The translations under genes were made by a program, and so were the position numbers. This document shows positions 11,988 to 22,478 of a DNA stretch of 64,000 nucleotides, piece after piece. The stretch covers positions 15,500,501 to 15,564,500 of the forward strand of contig NC_037091.1 of NCBI RefSeq assembly GCF_002994745.2, written 5' to 3'. Under the pieces are notes generated by a model that had not been told where the DNA came from, did not search any database, and saw only the letters and a list, made by a program, of their open reading frames with translations. The stretch's first letter is position 1; each line of letters begins with the position of its first letter. Origin of the DNA: Rosa chinensis. Taxonomy: Eukaryota > Streptophyta > Magnoliopsida > Rosales > Rosaceae.

Positions 11988-12789
11988 CTACATAGGTAGT
12001 ACAAAACCCCGCATATCGGATTTGAATTTATGCTATAGAGTACATAAAAGCAAGATTGCTGTTGGATTCACTGGTTATGAAGTTTGCCTTCGACTCTAGC
12101 TTGAAGCTTGATCATTGGGTGGTAGAGAAGAGGGGGCCTCCCCTTTGGATAATGGTATTGTTTCGTTTTGACTTGTGACAATGTTTCAATGCCATTGTTT
12201 CACTTTCAATTAGTCAATGACCTTTTAAGCCAAGAATATTTTTCTTATATATTGGCCACGATATTTGTAGAATGAAAATGTCACGGCCAATATATTAGAT
12301 AAAAACAGTACATGTGTTGGGGTGTTTTGGCATCAGATCAAGGTGACCCTGCCAGCACTCATGGACAAACAATAAGCATTGGGATTTAGGTCTAGATTCT
12401 ATGGAAAACGAACTAAAAAACGGAATTGATATACGTTAAGTTGGACTAAGAATATTATTTGGAAATTATATCTATTGTTATTGGCATTATTTCGCAACTC
12501 TTTCTCACGTGGGCAGCCAAGAGACTGTCTAAATAAATAGAATTAGACGAGCACATGAAGGTGTTCTCAGACATCTCTGATGTCTGCAATAAACAAACAG
12601 GTTTGAACAGCTGCTGTAAACCCTAGGGAAGACACCATTCATCAGTGCAGCTATATTGGTGGTCCACGTGGCTTATCTCTCTGTGTGGTGTGATAATTGT
12701 TTTCTAATGAGTTCCAAGTTCCAAGGTTCAGGCTTCAGCAAATCAAATGTCTGGATAGTTTGCAAGAAGACCAAGTCAAACGGAGTTCA
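11988..12789. other. Intergenic DNA
   Basis: After the CTACA target duplication at 11988-11992 there is AT-rich sequence in which I see no gene and no clear repeat. Confidence 0.5.
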
Positions 12790-12890
12790 CTAAAACAATC
12801 TCACTATTATATATTCCGTCAAATCATAGTTGCTAGCTTCAACATTTATTGCTTATGAGTTATGACTTTCGTTTCGACTAGACAATTCCT

Positions 12891-12908
12891 CCCGCGCGAT
12901 GCTGCGGG
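12891..12908 (-). terminator. Helitron 3' hairpin
   Basis: CCCGC and GCGGG arms with an 8-base loop, 9 bases from the CTAG terminus. This hairpin is thought to act as the replication stop signal in Helitrons. Confidence 0.7.
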
Positions 12909-14255
12909 TTTTCTGTCTCAAATTTGTATGTCATAGTTGAGTGACTTGAGTCCCTTGAACTTCATTGTATCACTTCAATATATATATGTACTTACATATC
13001 ATACTTTCACTACTACTATACAACAACTGCACTATAGAATATTGGAATATGCTCAGTTTTGAATCTCCTCATATTGGCTTTTGCAATTAGTGATCCGTTA
13101 AGTATAGATTCCTGAGCAGCCTTTGCAGCTCCTAATTCCATCCCCAAATTTGAAATTGTTTTATCCAGTGTTATGCATATTGTAAGATTCATAAGATGAC
13201 CTTAACCCCAGATCTTTAAGACCAGATAGTGAGGCCTGAATAAAGCACAGAAAACAGTCAACTCTAATTGCTTCCCACTTATTAAAGCAGTGTACTATAT
13301 CATTGACTCCACAGTCAACACAAAAATACAAAACAAAACTTGAATCCCCCAAAACACAACATATCGAGACTGTAACGGATTTAGTAATGCATATTGAATC
13401 GATACACATTTTTCTCACTGAACATTCACAAATACAACCATAGAAATAGTATCATAGTTCTCCCATATTCGATATCTCAGCACATATTACAATTCTCTGC
13501 TTTCCACGACTCCAAATTTCAACCAAAAACTCGACCTCATATGCATCTAAATTCTCATCTGACACTATCAAGTTCGTAAAATTTCAACAAAAGGCAATTT
13601 TGCTCTTCGCATCAACACAACACTGCAGTAATTCTACTAAAATAGCCTAAGTTGGATTTCAATTTGATATTGCAGCTGGTATTCCTCCTCAACATGGCCA
13701 AATGATGACAGTCACTAATTGGAATTCCATGTGTTTTCAGTTATTTTATATTTTCTCCCATGCAATTTATAGTTCCCAGTGAACATTGAACTTGAAGTGT
13801 TCTTCACAGAACAGGTGTTCACCTATGCATTATGAATCGAACTAAATGCACCAAGTTGAATTTTTTATTGAACTAAATGCACCAAGACCATCAAATCAAA
13901 TTGAACTCAATGCACCAAGTTGAATTTTTGATTGGGTTTTTCAATTTCGGATCACACAAATCGAATCATGTTTGATTGAGTTCAATTATTTGCTCTTAAA
14001 TCTCAGCTACCCGCTACTTCAAAATCCACAGAGCTTTCAACTCAAACAGAGAAAAAGAAAAAACAAATTCTGAAATCCAATTCTCGCATATACCCAGCAT
14101 ACATGGCAAACCAAACCTTCAATCAAGAACTGAAATTTCAGGCAAAAAGTCATTACCACAACTTGGTGTGTCAAATTCTTCTTCCTCTTCCCGTTCCCGT
14201 TCCTGTTCTTCCTCTCTTTCGGATCAGCCTTCACTCCCTCATTCTCTCTCTCGTA

Positions 14256-14288
14256 GAATAGTGAGAAAACCCAGAAGACACAGAAAAC

Positions 14289-14338
<50 letters not shown>

Positions 14339-14405
14339 ATCACTTTCTGAAAGTCGAATGGCAGCGACGTAATTAAGAAACAAAAAGGGGTAAAAGAGTA
14401 AATCA
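14256..14405. repeat. Internal duplicate of Helitron terminal region
   Basis: The string AAGAAACAAAAAGGGGTAAA and its flanks at about 14365-14405 recur as AAGAAACACAAAGGGGTAAA at 16760-16800. Upstream, CCCAGAAGACAC also recurs. About 110-150 bp are shared. Confidence 0.75.
14291..14336. repeat. (CT)n microsatellite
   Basis: About 22 uninterrupted CT units inside the Helitron, close to a segment that recurs near 16690-16800. Confidence 0.95.
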
Positions 14406-16689
14406 ATACAGCCGCGAGTTTGTTTGCTTACTAATGATGAACACTTTGACGCTCACATCAAGTCGAGGTACTGGTCGATTCAATCTCTGAATTAACAAGC
14501 ATATAATTTCAATCAGAAACTCAGACCCAAAGCCGTTCTTTTCTCCTTTGCTCAATCACTGGTCTGCTGCAAATTGAAGAAAAATTAATTCTCATACTAA
14601 ATTTTCATGAGAAAAAAACAAATTTGAACACAGAAAATAGCAGTTAGCACCACAAAGTCAGAAACATTCTCACTAACCCAAAAAAAATAAAAAAAGAGAG
14701 AGAGAATGATAGGTGGTTCAAAGCAAGTACTGTGCCATAAAATTTAAAGTAATCAAAACCAAACTAACATAGCCTTCTAAAGAGGCCTTAATTTCAGGAT
14801 CTTACCTTTGGCTCTTCATATTTGGGGCTGTTTTCACTTTCTTCATTATGCTTTTTAAAATCTCTAACTTGCTGTTGTCCGTGTGCTTCTATTCAATCTC
14901 TAGGTCTATTCAATTCTCTATTTTTTAATCATTCTTTATTCTGTTAATTATGTTTGAAGTAATAACACATTTCTAAATTGGTCATCAAACAAAGGAAGGA
15001 GTATTTGGCAGGCCATTTATGCCCATAGCCCAGTTCTAATCATCGAACATGCATTTCCGTAAAGAGAAGGATGCTGAAATTTGCTGTACTTGGTGCTATA
15101 TATACCAATGAAAATAATTATTGCAATGCCTATATAACTTTATGGCAACCCAGCTGCTAAAATGGAATGCCTCCTTTACAAATCAGACTGTTGGGAACAG
15201 ATAAGTAGTTTTTAAATCAAATCTTTACCTAATCGAACCTAAAAGGCTAGGTCTCTGAAAAATCAAACATTGTTGATGGAAAAAATTTACCAGCGGAGGA
15301 ATCCTTGCGTTTTCTATCAAATAGTAATCCAATCAAATGGTAGCTAACTGCAACAAAACCATACCAAACAGAAATTAGACAAAAGAAAAACAGAACCTAG
15401 CTTTAACATGAAAGGGGCTTATCTAGTTTATATTGCAAATCTTGATTTCAAGCTAGCAAATATTTTAGATTGCAGAATTGCAACTGAGCAATAAATTACA
15501 GAACTTAAACTATATTTCTTAAACTGAGAAATCATATAAGGATTTCTAACAAATCTTTCTGCAATTTCCATGAAACAATTAAAAATGAAATACAAACCCA
15601 AGTTCCATAATCGATAAAAATGTAAGCTTGGCTCGGATTTTGCAAAGCTACGTCATTGAAATACTTTGTGGAGGTGAGTTGGAACAAATCAGTGAAGTCA
15701 CCAGGATATTAGTTATGTCAATCTATTTCATATGTAGCAGTACCATCAGTAAACTTACTAACCGAAGAAATAAACACTTGCTATGATTGGGTTCCCTTTA
15801 CCCTGCTAAAATTCTATTCTCTTCAAGGTCCCCAAAGAACATAAAGTTAGCGTCAACTGAAAGATGCAAAGAAAAAGATTAGCAACGAAGCTAGAGCAAA
15901 AAAAAGAAGTAGGGTAATCATTTACAGAAAACTTATGATAAAAGGGATTAAAAACTATTATAATCTGTAACATAGTCATCCAACTTGTTTTCAGAAACTG
16001 AGACTAGCACAGAGAAACCCAAAGATGAAAAAGCTTTGCTAACCAACATAAAAAAGACAACAAAGCAATCAAAACTTGACCAATTACCCAAATCAATGTT
16101 AATGTCTTGGCTGAACATATCAAACTAAAACTGAAAGTAGCAAAGGCAGAGAGATAGCCATCGAATCAAACCCAAAAACCATCAAATTCCATGAAAAGAA
16201 ACAAAATCTAAAATTTACTTCTCTACCAATACAATGTCTGATTTACCTCAATGATGTCACGCCGAGAATTTAAAGTAATCATCATCGAAGAAGACATAAA
16301 TAATCGTACAAGCTTCTGGTAGAAGTGGAAAAGTAAAAGACCCAGAAACTCCTTCCGCTTGTGGAGGACCTAATCGGCGCAGTCGGGCAATCTGAAAGTA
16401 AAATCCGATTACAAAAATCCAAAGCAATTTCAAAAGATTTGAAAGGAAAGTAATTCGAAAACCCAAAACCACAAAAACCATGCAACCAAGCATCAAACCA
16501 CAAAACCCAGAAGAAAAACACGAATTAAAACACAAAAAAACCAGGTACTTCAGATCATTATCCAATTACCCAGATTCCTCTTCTTCTTCTTCTCGTCCCC
16601 CTCTTCTCCTTCTCTCTCCGATCAGTCTGGCGATGTGAATTTCCCTCTTCTTCTTTCTGTGCATGTCTCTCGCAGAAGACCTCTTTCTC

Positions 16690-16803
16690 TCGTAAAAGAC
16701 CCAGAAGACACCTCTCCCAGTCTCTCTGTCACCCTCAGACTGTTGAATGGCAGTGTCGTAATTAAGAAACACAAAGGGGTAAAAGAGTAAATCAATACGG
16801 CCG
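16690..16803. repeat. Helitron terminal region, partner copy
   Basis: Partner of the duplicate at 14256-14405. It lies about 40 bases from the Helitron's 5' end, whereas the inner copy loses homology at AATACAGCCG. Confidence 0.75.
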
Positions 16804-17339
16804 GTACTGTTCACGGGGAGATAACGCTTTAGTATAGGTAATTCTGTTTTCATGAGTTGGATTAGTGCCCTTGAATTTGGGTAGATTAATTCGAGTAATG
16901 CCAAGCATAGTATTTCTTGACGATATCATGTGACAATGAAATAAAATTACATCATATCAAATGAAATATCATATATTCGCATAATGTCTTTTAACCGAGG
17001 ATATTTTTTTTTTTTTTTGGATATTGTAATAAACTGCTTGTGAAATTCACTTTTTAATTACATTTCAACAAATCCATCGTTTAGTTATCATCTTAGCAAA
17101 CTTCCAACCTAACTAAATGTTGTAAGATATTTATAATTTTGATATATTATTATGAACATTATCGGTTCAGGTTGGATAAATTTGGTTCATCTATTAATTT
17201 GATATAATTCGGTAGGACTGGCATTTTAGGTCGAACCAGCCGATTTTTTAACCTGCCTGTACGTACCGAATTGGGCCGAATTATCGACTTGGCTGAGCCG
17301 TACCGATAATCAGCTTTGGCTCGGCTACGATACGAGTAA

Positions 17340-17430
17340 TATTTCCCAAAATGTTGTAAGAGGCAAGGTTCGAACCCCTAGCCCCTTACAAGAAAGTTTT
17401 GCTCTCAACCACTGGAGCATGAGTTGTCTT
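17340..17430 (-). mobile_element. tRNA-derived SINE head, copy 1
   Basis: On the minus strand an A box (AGTGGTTGAGAGC) is followed about 30 bases later by a B box (GGGTTCGAACC). These are the two parts of an internal RNA polymerase III promoter. A similar unit sits 152 bases further right. Confidence 0.6.
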
Positions 17431-17504
17431 TAGTATATAATGTACAAAGTTTGTATTTATTACTTCTTCACCTCCAACGTATCGAATAATTCCAAAAATA
17501 GATA

Positions 17505-17590
17505 AATGTAAGAGGGATGACTCAAACTGCTGACCTTTTAGAAAGAGGGTTTGCTCTCAACCACTAGATCACAAGCTTTTCTCAGTGTAT
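17505..17590 (-). mobile_element. tRNA-derived SINE head, copy 2
   Basis: The A box AGTGGTTGAGAGC is identical to copy 1, but the B box has degraded to CAGTTTGAGTC. The sequence to its right (17565-17630) is also similar to that of copy 1, so this is a tandem duplicate with a 152-bp period. Confidence 0.55.
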
Positions 17591-17639
17591 ATTGTACAAA
17601 ATTTATATTTAATACTTCTCTAACATAAAACAATTAATA

Positions 17640-18429
17640 AAAGAGGCTCATGACAACAACAGCCTTTGTCTTTTCTCTTTCCTCTCTGTTCTAGTGTTTT
17701 GTTCTTCGTCTTTTTTTTTTTTTTACTGATAGAAGCTTGGCCTAGACTTTCTCTTCTTCTTCTTTATGGGCTCAATAGCTATAGAAGTCAAAAAAAACTA
17801 TTTCATTGTTTCCAACTTTCTATTAGATTGAATTCGAAAGACTCTCCCTTTCACTCAGTTTCTATCCTCCTCCTCCTTTTCATTCAATTCTTTCATCAAC
17901 CACTTCTTTCTTCTTTTACATTTCTCTCATTCCATTTCAGTTCTCCATCATCTGCAACATCAAGACATCAAATCTACATCATCTCCAATTCTCCATCAAT
18001 AGATATGAAAAACTCCATCATCACATCTGCATCTCAATCATTGGATCTGCTGATTTCCTTCGATTTTTCCAAATCTGGGTGATTTCCTTCAATTTCTCGC
18101 TGACATCGTTAATACTGCAATTCAAGCCGAATCGTGCAGATATCTCGGTATACCGATCTATCGGTAACTGACGGTAGAGGTACGGTAAAGGTTATAAATT
18201 CTAGAATACCGACCAACGTCGGTCGGTAGCCAGTTGAATGATTTTGGGGTTGGTATTCAACCGAATCCAGCCTTATAATTCGATACCTTTATAATTATCA
18301 ATTTGACTGAAAAATTGCACAAACGATGTAGTTACAATTTTTCGGACTCAGATGGCCTACATAAGGAACTATCAAAGCACCAACAAGAGAACCATCATCT
18401 CTTCTTGCTACCACACATGTGCCAAGAAC
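17640..18429. other. Extra DNA in copy A, no gene
   Basis: Together with 17150-17640 this stretch is absent from copy B. The 138-codon open frame at 17666-18082 is a pyrimidine-rich leader-like sequence encoding a Ser/Leu/Phe-rich string, and I do not believe it is a gene. The parts near 17160-17340 and 18120-18270 are rich in CGGT-type motifs. Confidence 0.5.
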
Positions 18430-18629
18430 TCTATTTGAGATTTATTTGCTCTATCAATGTTCAACTATGTTGCGCATATCAGTAATTTACACTCCATGAG
18501 GACCCACATCATCATCTTATGAAACATTGGGCCCATTACACTGAAAACCACTTAAGTTCCTTACCTTTGTGGATTTTGCAACATGAAAAAATAGGAGTTT
18601 AATGGGACATCAATTTAGCAATACATTAA

Positions 18630-18945
18630 GGGCACGTTTACTTACTTGGAAGGAAAGGGAATGATTACGGGGTAAAAACATTTCTGCGTTTACTAACACA
18701 TAAATGAATCGGAATGATTCCGGGTAAAAGAATTCCTGCGTTTACTAACACATGAAGGAATCGGAATGGATGTAGATCCCACCTCCTTATCAGGAATCAA
18801 TTCATGAATACTGAGGAATTCGATTACGAAGGGGGGAGATGGGTTTAGGAATCATTCCTCCGGAATCAATACCGATTCCTTTCTTCTCCCATTCCACTTG
18901 TCTCCGATTCATGATTATTTTCCATTCCAAGTAAGTAAACGTGCC
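18630..18945. mobile_element. Harbinger/Tourist-type MITE
   Basis: The 316-bp element has terminal inverted repeats of about 20 bp (GGCACGTTTACTTACTTGGA and its complement). It is flanked by TAA on both sides (18627-18629 and 18946-18948). Copy B at about 22178-22186 has a single TAA and no element, so this is an occupied/empty-site pair. A 3-bp TAA duplication is typical of the PIF/Harbinger superfamily. There is no coding capacity. Confidence 0.9.
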
Positions 18946-19252
18946 TAAGTAGATTTAGTTAGAGATAAAGGTAGACTAATTTGATACAGAGGTAGTGTAG
19001 CCACATACTAATCTACCAATATATAGAGCCACTCTACATTTCAATTATCGTTACATTGATATACCATAAACTGACCACATGAAGAAATAACTCAAGAAAA
19101 TCTCTTCTTCCATTAATTGATATACAAATAACAACTCACTACATGCTCTTTAGACTAGTCTGTATTGTAAATGTAAAATAACAACAGCCTTTTTATAATT
19201 TCGGTTGTATATAATAATAATTAACTACATATAACAAATAATGAATTGCACC

Positions 19253-20610
19253 TCTTTTTTTTTTTTTAGTAAAATGAGGTCAGCCCTTTATTGAAATTGA
19301 AATTTTACAACAATATGATGCAAAAATGCATCAACAACGAAAATAAACAATACGAACGGAAAAGATTCAAAAGTTATATCTAAAATGCAAGAAAATATTA
19401 ATAAAGCAATAGCAGCAACGTTGAAACGCATAGCTGATTTTACACTACGGATTGCAGCCGTGTAGTGAATTGGGTAGTCTGTGGTTTGACTACCCATGCA
19501 AATCTAATGCGCAAACTAACAAAAGTCAATTCGGCGCAGAACTAAGGGCAATCTTCCACCTAATGATCGAAGCCGGCCAAGGTTGTCATAACATGGCCAT
19601 GTTGGCAGACGATCTTTCATGAACAGATACCAAAGACTTGGGTCCTGAATCCAATACTAGTAGCGCCTAGGGGTCCCAAGCCATTCTAGCAAATAACAAG
19701 CAACCCAACAAAAATAGTGGGTCGCAGTCCAATCCCAAAGCTCACCTGGATCCCAGATCCGAATCCAGTGGCAAAGCCCACCCGGATCCCAGATCTGGAT
19801 CCGTCTACGCAGTCCTTGCCAAAATCGGAGCTTGATGGCAACCAGTTCATCTCGGTCTGCACTCCTGCCGCCTGCAACGCACCACCTGACCACCATACGG
19901 CTTATCATCCTACATCGCTGATCCAGCAAGGTCGATGGCCTGAAACAAGCACCACCATCCGTATTACGACGGCATCGGAGATCATCAATTCCTCTGCGAA
20001 AGTCACACAGCATGAACCCACAATCTGGCAGCAACAGTGATGGATCCTGACGATCCGGTCGGAGAAGACAACCTCTTCCATGATCATTTGCTAACCAAAT
20101 GAGCCCCTGTCTCGCCGGCAAGCCTACACCAAAATAGCCTCTGCCGTTTAAGAGCAGCATCCCCTTGAAACCTGTTGACACCCAAAAATCCAGCCCTCAA
20201 GCCCAATTCATGCTTTAAGCCCAATTCATATTTCAAGGCGAATTACACCTGCAACCATCACGCCACGCACGTAGACCCAAGCCACATTCACGCACTTGGG
20301 GCTTACAAGAATGGGTGTGGTGTGGAAGGTTACAGAAAAGTATGATGTCCATTGCGAGTTTTAGGCATACTGATAATTTTGGACTTGGGACTAAAATTCA
20401 AGCCAGCAGCCCAATTCTCAACATGGGCAAGGTGAAGAAGAGAGATAGCACAATTCAAGCCCAATATCCCTTTGATAAGAGGGATAAAGTCAACCCCAAC
20501 AAGCAAAGAACCGCAAAAGCCCAAGCCCAAATCCTTTGAAACCAAACAAAACACTAAATGCCACATATAACCCTGATCCCAACACCAGAAACACAATCCC
20601 AGCAACATGG
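19253..20610 (-). mobile_element. LINE-like retroposon fragment
   Basis: A T run at about 19253-19267 followed by AGGTCAGCCCTTTATTG is the complement of the 3' end seen in the LINE at 42783-47957 (AATAAAGGGCTGAC near 47923). The interior has a 174-codon minus-strand open frame (19657-20181) with no recognised domain. Near-repeats at the ends (TTGCACCTCT and TTGCCACCTCT) may be a target duplication. Copy B differs here by more than a simple insertion, so boundaries are uncertain. Confidence 0.4.
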
Positions 20611-21120
20611 CCTCTTTGCCACCTCTATCTTACACTTATGCACTAGTCCTTCAACATCTATCTTGCAAGAAACAACTATGGATTGGACACAGACTTGAAC
20701 CTTAGCAAAATTGATGTATCTCTTATGAAAGAAAAAGAAGAGATGGAAGATGGATGGAATTGGAGTGATTTTCATACTAGCCTCTGGGCAAACATATATA
20801 AAGATCGTTTGCAACTGTTTGAGTCTAATTGCAACTCCTTATTATCTGAAAACTCAAATTGTCAAAACAAAAATTAATGTATTTTTGTTTTTCCTCTGAG
20901 GTTCATTTTTGACAGATTAATGTATTTATATTATATATCAATATTGGCCAAGATGTCAGCTTCTATGAAAGCGCCCACTCTTCTAGCCAATTTTCATCTA
21001 CTATGTGTTACAAATTTGCTCTTATAAACATATGCAACTTGGATTATATTTACGATTGATTCCCACAATTTCTAATAATATAAAGGAATAACTTAGTACA
21101 AGATGATTTGGTGCTAAAAT

Positions 21121-21485
21121 TGCAACTCACGCGCAATAAGAGCACAATCATCAAAGAATTGAAAAATATTTAAACCTGAAATTATCGTACCTTGGAGATC
21201 TTGAGCTAACTCAATGCATGGTTAATGAGTTACAAAAGTTAATTGCTAAACCAAAAATAAAATTGGAAAACCCTTTTTTTTGAAAGGAAAGACGACAAAC
21301 TATATTAAGTGATAACAAAGGGTTACATGGAGCGATGCAAAAGCATCGAAAGACAACAATAAAGCATAACGAGATGCACAAAAGCATCTATAATAAAGAA
21401 AAAACAATAAAGGATAATAAGATGTACATACGCATCTAAAATGAAAGGTAACTAGGATGTGACTTGATGTCGAACCTTGAGCTAA
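21121..21485. other. Spacer between duplication copies
   Basis: No gene. A T run near 21275 followed by repeated AGATGCACAAAAGCATC-like strings resembles the 3' end of a minus-strand retroposon. The word CTTGAGCTAACT occurs on both sides (about 21200 and 21475). Confidence 0.35.
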
Positions 21486-22147
21486 CTAAAATAATCTCGC
21501 TATTATATATCCCATCAAATCAAAGTTGCTAGCTTTGACACTTATTGCTTATGACTTTCGTTTCAATTCTATTTTCATGAGTTAGATTAGTGCCCTTGGA
21601 TTTGGGTAGATTCATTCGAGTAATGCCAAGCATAGTATTTCTTGACCACATCATATAGCATATCTTTGTAGGATGAAATAAAATTACAGCAAAGATTAAT
21701 AGTATATCTATATATAATATAGTCATATAATGTCTATTTACTACGAGATTCTTTTCTTTATGTAATTTAATGAATTTCTTGTGATATTCATTTTCAATTA
21801 CATTTCAACAAATCAACATTTTAGTTGTTAGTCTCCATGAATCAATCATCTTTGTAAATTTTCAGCTAAATTGAAAGTTAAAAGGTATTCATAATATTGA
21901 TTTACTATTATGAAATCCGCTTTGGGATTGATTTGCTCTGTCAAAATTCAACCTACAAAACCAGATTTTGGTTATTGCCATTGTTGCACATCAGTAACTC
22001 ACTCCATAAGGACCCACATCCTCCTTTTATAAAACAATGTGCCTATTACCAAGCCACCACCGAAAACCACTTAATCTCCTTATCCTTTGCAAATTTTGCA
22101 ACATGAAGAAATAGGAGTTCAACAATACATCAAATTAGCGATACATT

Positions 22148-22168
22148 GTAACCAAAAAAAAAAAAAAA
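22148..22168 (+). mobile_element. Poly(A)-only micro-retroposition
   Basis: GTAACC followed by 15 A is flanked by two perfect 13-bp copies of TTAGCGATACATT (22135-22147 and 22169-22181). Copy A has a single version of this word. This is what extreme 5' truncation during target-primed reverse transcription would leave. Confidence 0.75.
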
Positions 22169-22478
22169 TTAGCGATACATTAAGTAAATTTAGTTAGAGC
22201 CAAAGATAGAATAATTTGATATAGAGGTAGGGTAGCCGCATACTGATCTACCAATATATAGAGTCACTCTAACTCTCAATCGGACCAGTCTACTTGATGT
22301 ATCTATACATTGATATACCATAGATGAACCCCATGAAGAAATAACTCAAGGAATCTCTCATTCCATTGATCTACGAACAACAACTCACTATTTTCTATTT
22401 AGACTAGTACGTATTGTAAATATAAAATAACAACACCCTTTTTACACTTACGGTATGACTAATAACAACTAACTACAT

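Larger units (their letters stand above)
12878..16841 (-). mobile_element. Helitron-like rolling-circle element
   Basis: Read on the minus strand, the 3' end is CTAG (12881-12878) followed by T. Nine bases inside it is a hairpin with perfect 5-bp arms, CCCGC/GCGGG (12891-12895 and 12904-12908). These are the hallmarks of Helitron 3' ends. The paralogous copy B at about 21555-21562 reads straight through this point, so the ~3.96 kb is an insertion with no target duplication, as Helitrons insert between A and T. The 5' end near 16841 (TTACCTATACTAAAG) lacks a clean TC start, perhaps by mutation. No helicase is encoded; it is a non-autonomous passenger with pyrimidine-rich, 5'-leader-like fragments inside. 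Confidence 0.75.
12790..21120. repeat. Tandem duplication, copy A
   Basis: Blocks at 12790-12877, 16842-17150, 18430-19250 and 20632-21120 are diverged copies of 21486-21561, 21562-21900, 21930-22478 plus 24126-24165, and 25256-25740, in the same order. Copy A is longer because of a Helitron (12878-16841), an extra ~1.2 kb around 17150-18430, a MITE (18630-18945) and a retroposon-like block (19253-20610). Boundaries are approximate because the copies have drifted and carry small indels. Confidence 0.75.

Noticed and set aside
16282..16521. Captured exon inside the Helitron
   Set aside because: A stretch with plausible acceptor and donor sites exists near 16255-16392 on the minus strand, but all three frames meet stops, so I cannot support a coding exon.
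17666..18082. 138-codon open frame
   Set aside because: Low-complexity Phe/Leu/Ser-rich translation of a pyrimidine-rich stretch, no domain, absent from the paralogous copy.
19657..20181. 174-codon minus-strand frame as a host gene
   Set aside because: It lies inside a retroposon-like block, has no recognised domain and contains a short internal duplication; more likely retroposon debris.
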